64,000 bases of DNA from Syntrophotalea acetylenivorans (GTDB lineage: Bacteria; Desulfobacterota; Desulfuromonadia; Desulfuromonadales; Syntrophotaleaceae), in the NCBI RefSeq assembly GCF_001887775.1, contig NZ_CP015519.1:1550001-1614000 (forward strand), given 5' to 3'. Below, one piece after another: positions 60,719-64,000 of the stretch. A program made the position numbers and the translations under genes. Position 1 is the stretch's first letter. Each line of letters begins with the position of its first letter. Under the pieces are notes generated by a model, which saw only the letters and a program-made list of their open reading frames with translations, was not told where the DNA came from and did not search any database.

Positions 60719-62030
60719 ATTGTTCCAGCAGATTGTCATAGGCTTTACCAGCACTTTTAAAGGATTGCACCTTTACCCGGCTCAGCATCCCACCATTCGT
60801 ATCCAATTGGAAAAACTGCTCCTGCGCCTGACCACCCATCTTGAGCAGCGGGAAATGCTTAAAATGGGTTTGCTGGAAGACACCTTATTCATCGATGACC
60901 ACCTGTTTGCCGTTCAGACTCCGGCCACCACAATACTTACCCAACTACTGAAGCAGTTTCAGATCGAAGCCTTGGAATTTCACCGAGGCCTTACCGAAAA
61001 CGAACTGCTTTATTTTCTGCAACTCTTGAAACAGACAGACATCGCCCCGGAGGATTTGGAGGCGATGCTGGCAGAACAAAATATCGAGCATATTCGACTG
61101 GCTGGCGGCAACCCAGACGAAGATCAGGAACCGCGCAAAATTTACGGCCGAGCCATGACGGTCGTTAATGAGATGTTCGAAGACGTACACTTGGGGCGCA
61201 TTCCCTGTTCGAAAAAAGCCAAGCATGTCGTTAAGGACATGGCAAGGCTTACCCTGTCCGACCCCCATGCCCTTTTTGCTCTGTCCATGCTCAAAAGTTA
61301 CGACAACTACACCTTTACCCATTCGGTCAATGTCTCGGTGATAGCCTTGGCAGTCGGCCGAGCCTGCGGATTAACGGAAGAGCAACTGCGCATTCTGGGG
61401 CTGGGAGGTCTGCTGCACGACATCGGCAAATTGAAGATCGACCTGGAGATTATCAACAAACCGGGGCGCCTGACCGAACAGGAATTTGCCCAGATCATGA
61501 ACCATCCCCGCCTGGGAGCGGAAATCGCCCATGAGGCAGAAGGCATTCCCCCAACAGCTATCGACATCGTGTTGGGTCATCATCTTCGTTATGATTGCCA
61601 GGGTTATCCTGCCGATGCGCAATTGCAAGGCTCTATGGAAATGGTCAATATGGCTGCCATTGCGGACACCTATGATGCCATTACAACTCTGCGGTCCTAC
61701 CAAAGACCGGTCTCTCCGCGACAAGCCGTGGCCAAGATGCTAACGGTCAGCGGAACCATGCTCCATCCGGAATACCTTGACGCCTTTATCACATCCCTCG
61801 GCACTTATCCCGTCGGCAGCTTAGTGCGCCTGGCGAACAACGAAATCGGCTTGGTGGTCCGGGTCGGCACTGACAATCCCGATGAAATCGAGGTCAAAAT
61901 TCTTTTTGACGCAGACGGCCAACATCTGTCAAGACCACGCTCGTTACAAATGGCGAGCAACGTTAAGCACCTGGTGGTGGCTGAAGTCGACAGCTTTATC
62001 AAAGGTATCAATCCGGTCGATTATTTTTGA
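60708..62030 (+). CDS. HD-GYP domain phosphodiesterase (c-di-GMP)
   Basis: 440 residues. The N-terminal domain (about 5-110) contains LHLYPAQHPTIR, shared with the preceding HEAT protein. The HD-GYP domain (about 190-385) has His205 (THSVNV), the HD pair HDIGK (237-241), and GHHLRYDCQGYP (291-301), a variant of the usual HHERxDGxGYP with the GYP kept. Cyclic-di-GMP hydrolysis is likely, but the altered loop means activity needs testing. The C-terminal tail (VKILFDADGQHL to the end) is a small beta domain seen in related proteins. Overlaps the HEAT gene by 11 nt. Confidence 0.85.
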   Translation: MNPELFQQIVIGFTSTFKGLHLYPAQHPTIRIQLEKLLLRLTTHLEQREMLKMGLLEDTLFIDDHLFAVQTPATTILTQLLKQFQIEALEFHRGLTENELLYFLQLLKQTDIAPEDLEAMLAEQNIEHIRLAGGNPDEDQEPRKIYGRAMTVVNEMFEDVHLGRIPCSKKAKHVVKDMARLTLSDPHALFALSMLKSYDNYTFTHSVNVSVIALAVGRACGLTEEQLRILGLGGLLHDIGKLKIDLEIINKPGRLTEQEFAQIMNHPRLGAEIAHEAEGIPPTAIDIVLGHHLRYDCQGYPADAQLQGSMEMVNMAAIADTYDAITTLRSYQRPVSPRQAVAKMLTVSGTMLHPEYLDAFITSLGTYPVGSLVRLANNEIGLVVRVGTDNPDEIEVKILFDADGQHLSRPRSLQMASNVKHLVVAEVDSFIKGINPVDYF

Positions 62031-62053
62031 GCAAGTCTGCAGCAGGAAGGTTT

Positions 62054-62653
62054 TCAGCGGGAAAGGGCGGGATCATCTGTTTCATCGAGAGGTAGTACAC
62101 CCAGGGCTTCAGCAGCAAGGGCTCGCAGGACAGGACGCGGATCATTAAGCAGAACCAGCAGGTCGGTCTCTGCGGCCGGGTCGGCGATGGCGGCGAGGGA
62201 CCGCACGGCACTTTTGACCAATTCCTCATCCGACCCTTGCAAAAGAGCTGTTAAAAAGGGAGTAAGACGCCGGTCGGAAAAGTTGCCAAGAGCTTCGGCT
62301 GCATGAACCCTAACCGCCGGATCGGGATCTTTAAGGTGCCGTACCATGTACTTAAGTACTTTAACATTCTTTTTTTTGCCCAAAACCTGAAGTGCGGCAC
62401 CACGAACATCCGCCTCTTTGGCATTAAGAGCGGCAACCAGCGGAGAAAAAGCCTTGGAGCTGGCTACCTTCTCCAAAGCATAAATTGCTCGGATCTGCTG
62501 CTCGCGACTGCCGGCTTTCAGTATCTTGGCAATAGCACCCAGGCCTTGCATGGATTCAAGCTTTTCCAGTGCCGCTGCGGCAGCTTCACGCACATCACTT
62601 TCCGTATCGCTCAATGCTGCAACCAGAGCTTCTTTTCTTTTTTTCAGCATCAT
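62054..62653 (-). CDS. HEAT-repeat protein (second)
   Basis: 199 residues composed almost entirely of HEAT/PBS-lyase repeats of about 31 residues (EALVAALSDTESDVREAAAAAL, KGDPDPAVRVHAAEALG-like; here DPDPAVRVHAAEAL). No catalytic motif. It is convergent with the HD-GYP gene, ending 24 nt from it, and is preceded by a 10-bp tandem repeat array in its own promoter region (62681-62730). A role as an adaptor of the neighbouring HEAT/HD-GYP system is a guess. Confidence 0.8.
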   Translation of the reverse strand: MMLKKRKEALVAALSDTESDVREAAAAALEKLESMQGLGAIAKILKAGSREQQIRAIYALEKVASSKAFSPLVAALNAKEADVRGAALQVLGKKKNVKVLKYMVRHLKDPDPAVRVHAAEALGNFSDRRLTPFLTALLQGSDEELVKSAVRSLAAIADPAAETDLLVLLNDPRPVLRALAAEALGVLPLDETDDPALSR

Positions 62654-62680
62654 CCACCCATAACAAATAAGCGATCACCA

Positions 62681-62730
62681 AACGCATATAAACGCATATA
62701 AACGCATATAAACGCATATAAACGCATACT
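62681..62730. repeat. Five tandem copies of a 10-bp repeat (aacgcatata)
   Basis: Four perfect copies and one variant (aacgcatact) of aacgcatata occupy 62681-62730, 28-77 nt upstream of the HEAT gene start. Ten-base spacing puts each copy on the same face of the DNA helix. Possible roles are binding sites for a cooperatively binding regulator or a slippage-prone tract that varies gene expression. Confidence 0.85.
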
Positions 62731-62858
62731 AACAGAAAGCAAAAAACGGTGCAACGGCTTTACATTCCGCGCCTATTGTGCCCTCTCAACTGCGGAACCA
62801 CGCAAGACTTGAATCCGTTGGTAGTTCCTGCTATTATGGTTCGCTGAGCCCTTCAAAA

Positions 62859-62898
62859 TGTGGTGCAATGTGGCCTAATGTGGTGCAGTGTGGTGCAG
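62859..62898. repeat. Four tandem copies of a 10-bp repeat (tgtggtgcar)
   Basis: tgtggtgcaa, tgtggcctaa, tgtggtgcag and tgtggtgcag follow one another at exact 10-bp intervals, 59-98 nt upstream of the nfnA start. The unit differs from the other array, but the period is the same. Three copies differ by at most one base; the second is more divergent. Confidence 0.8.
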
Positions 62899-62956
62899 CA
62901 TTTTATGCTGGCCGGCAATAATGGGTTCAGATCCTGATGATACTGGGAGTGTTTAC

Positions 62957-63814
62957 ATGTTCGAAGTTCTGCAAAACGATACGCTGGCACCGAACGTTCA
63001 CCGACTGGTGATTCGTGCACCGCGTATTGCCAAAGCTCGTAAATCCGGGCAATTTGTTATTATTCATCCGGAAAAGGGTGGTGAACGGATTCCGCTGACC
63101 ATTGCCGATGCTGATCCGCAAGCCGGCACGATTACTCTGTTTGTCCAGGCAGTTGGCCCCTCGACCTTGAAGATCGTCGGCACACCTGTTGGCGACAGTT
63201 TGCAGGACATCGCCGGGCCACTGGGAAAAGAGACCGAAATCGAAAGATGGGGTAAAGTGGCCTGTGTCGGCGGCGGTGTCGGCACGGCGGTCCTCTACCC
63301 TCTGGCCAAAGCCCTCGCTGATGCCGGCAACGAAGTGACCACCATCATCGGCGGTCGGGCCAAACCGTTTATTATCTTGGCCGATGCACTTGCCGAATTT
63401 TCCCGCGAAGTACTGATTACCACCGAAGACGGCAGCCTCGGGAAGCAGGGGTTTGTGACCAATGCCCTGCAAGAACTCATTGATGACCCCGAGCTCTGTC
63501 CTCAGGCTATTTTTGCCGTGGGCCCGGTTCCAATGATGAGGGCGGTATGTGAATTGACCCGTCCCTACGGCATCAAAACCATCGTTAGTCTCAACCCGAT
63601 CATGATCGACGGCACCGGCATGTGCGGCGGTTGCCGGGTCAAGATTGACAATGAGACCAAATTCGCCTGTGTCGACGGTCCCGAATTCGACGGACACCAG
63701 GTTGATTTTGCACTGCTTATGGACCGTTTGACCATGTACCGGGAGCAGGAAGCCAAATTAGTCGGTGAACTGCCACCGGAACTTCAGAAAAAAATCATCA
63801 AGGTAAAGAAATAG
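62957..63814 (+). CDS. nfnA: NADH-dependent ferredoxin:NADP+ oxidoreductase subunit A (NfnA)
   Basis: Flavoprotein of 285 residues of the sulfide dehydrogenase/dihydroorotate-dehydrogenase-electron-transfer type, the alpha subunit of NfnAB. The FAD-binding domain has HRLVIRAPRIAKARKSGQFV and RIPLTIAD; the NAD-binding domain has CVGGGVGTAVLYPLAK and FAVGPVPMMRA; the [2Fe-2S] site is DGTGMCGGCRV with a later Cys (FACVDGPEF). NfnAB couples NADH and ferredoxin to NADPH by electron bifurcation in anaerobes. ATG 62957 is chosen because residues upstream of it have no homology. It starts the operon with nfnB. Confidence 0.9.
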   Translation: MFEVLQNDTLAPNVHRLVIRAPRIAKARKSGQFVIIHPEKGGERIPLTIADADPQAGTITLFVQAVGPSTLKIVGTPVGDSLQDIAGPLGKETEIERWGKVACVGGGVGTAVLYPLAKALADAGNEVTTIIGGRAKPFIILADALAEFSREVLITTEDGSLGKQGFVTNALQELIDDPELCPQAIFAVGPVPMMRAVCELTRPYGIKTIVSLNPIMIDGTGMCGGCRVKIDNETKFACVDGPEFDGHQVDFALLMDRLTMYREQEAKLVGELPPELQKKIIKVKK

Positions 63815-63821
63815 CTTTCCG

Positions 63822-64000
63822 ATGAAAAAAAATCTAAGTCATAAAGAGATCATGGCCATCAAGCGGGTTAAAATGCCCGAGCAAGATGCGCAGGACCGCA
63901 GCCGCAACTTCAAAGAAGTTAACCTGGGTCTGAACAAGGAACAGGCGATCCGCGAAGCGCAACGCTGTCTTCAGTGCAAAAGTCAACCCTGCGTTGACGG
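63822..64000 (+). CDS. nfnB: NfnB / glutamate-synthase-small-subunit-like protein, truncated by window end
   Basis: First 59 codons, starting 7 nt after nfnA. The N terminus (MKKNLSHKEIMAIKRVKMPEQ in part, then REAQRCLQCKSQPCVDG) has the Cys-rich [4Fe-4S] domain of the NADPH-dependent glutamate synthase small subunit / NfnB family. The NADPH and FAD domains lie beyond the window. Its coupling to nfnA supports the NfnAB assignment. Confidence 0.85.
   Translation, partial: MKKNLSHKEIMAIKRVKMPEQDAQDRSRNFKEVNLGLNKEQAIREAQRCLQCKSQPCVD

Larger units (their letters stand above)
62654..62956. other. Divergent intergenic region with two repeat arrays
   Basis: 303 nt between the minus-strand HEAT gene and nfnA. 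It contains the two 10-bp tandem arrays described separately and an intervening stretch with no recognisable gene. Confidence 0.5.

Noticed and set aside
62681-62898. The 10-bp arrays as a CRISPR
   Set aside because: Units are far too short, spacers are absent and no cas genes are present.

Overview
The window looks like a chromosomal segment of a Gram-negative member of the Desulfuromonadales/Desulfobacterota (a relative of Desulfuromonas, Pelobacter or Geobacter). The supporting signs are lpxC (outer-membrane lipid A), an NtrY/NtrX-type two-component pair, a small siroheme sulfite reductase, an NfnAB-type ferredoxin:NADPH transhydrogenase, many PAS/HAMP sensor kinases, c-di-GMP proteins, and a heme radical-SAM protein next to hemE, hemH and hemG. 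This placement is inferred from gene content; no 16S rRNA or tRNA gene is visible. Most of the window is ordinary core genome with short intergenic gaps and clear rho-independent terminators.

Layout. 1-6.0 kb: two tandem PhnD-like periplasmic binding proteins, a membrane sensor kinase and a receiver-GGDEF-EAL protein form one signalling operon with no ABC transporter. 6.2-9.3 kb: NifU-domain protein, HAD phosphatase, glycerophosphodiesterase (minus strand), then glpX. 9.4-14.9 kb: yebC, ruvC, ruvA, ruvB and a large unrecognised protein. 15.1-18.2 kb: patatin, phasin-like and UbiB/ABC1 proteins. 18.3-23.3 kb: a candidate sigma-54 promoter, lpxC, ntrY-like and ntrX-like genes. 23.4-34.7 kb: an accessory block of eight minus-strand genes (two aldo/keto reductases, a YqhD-like iron alcohol dehydrogenase, metallo-hydrolase lipoprotein, CMD-cupin fusion, two exported alpha/beta hydrolases, a frameshifted MFS transporter) plus a divergent AraC-family regulator. 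A 42-bp sequence occurs both upstream of the alcohol dehydrogenase and between the transporter and the regulator, and is the likely operator.

34.8-42.9 kb: ylqF/rbgA GTPase, heme biosynthesis (hemG, hemH, hemE, radical-SAM/SPASM protein), a DnaJ-like chaperone and a nitronate-monooxygenase-like protein. 43-47.7 kb: an OmpR-type two-component pair, the small sulfite reductase, and a PAS sensor kinase with a single-domain receiver. 47.9-58.8 kb: housekeeping genes (OCD-family dehydrogenase, priA, Tat metallophosphoesterase, aroF-type DAHP synthase, small cytochrome c, trmB-truD, IclR regulator, esterase, coaE). 59-62.7 kb: a HEAT-repeat protein, an HD-GYP protein sharing its N-terminal domain, and a second HEAT protein. 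The last intergenic region holds two separate 10-bp tandem repeat arrays and leads into nfnA and the start of nfnB, cut by the window end.

The most promising unusual items are the AraC-controlled, largely exported redox/hydrolase block; the binding-protein/kinase/c-di-GMP cassette; the unknown 790-residue protein behind ruvB; the HEAT/HD-GYP pair with a common N-terminal domain; and the paired 10-bp repeat arrays.
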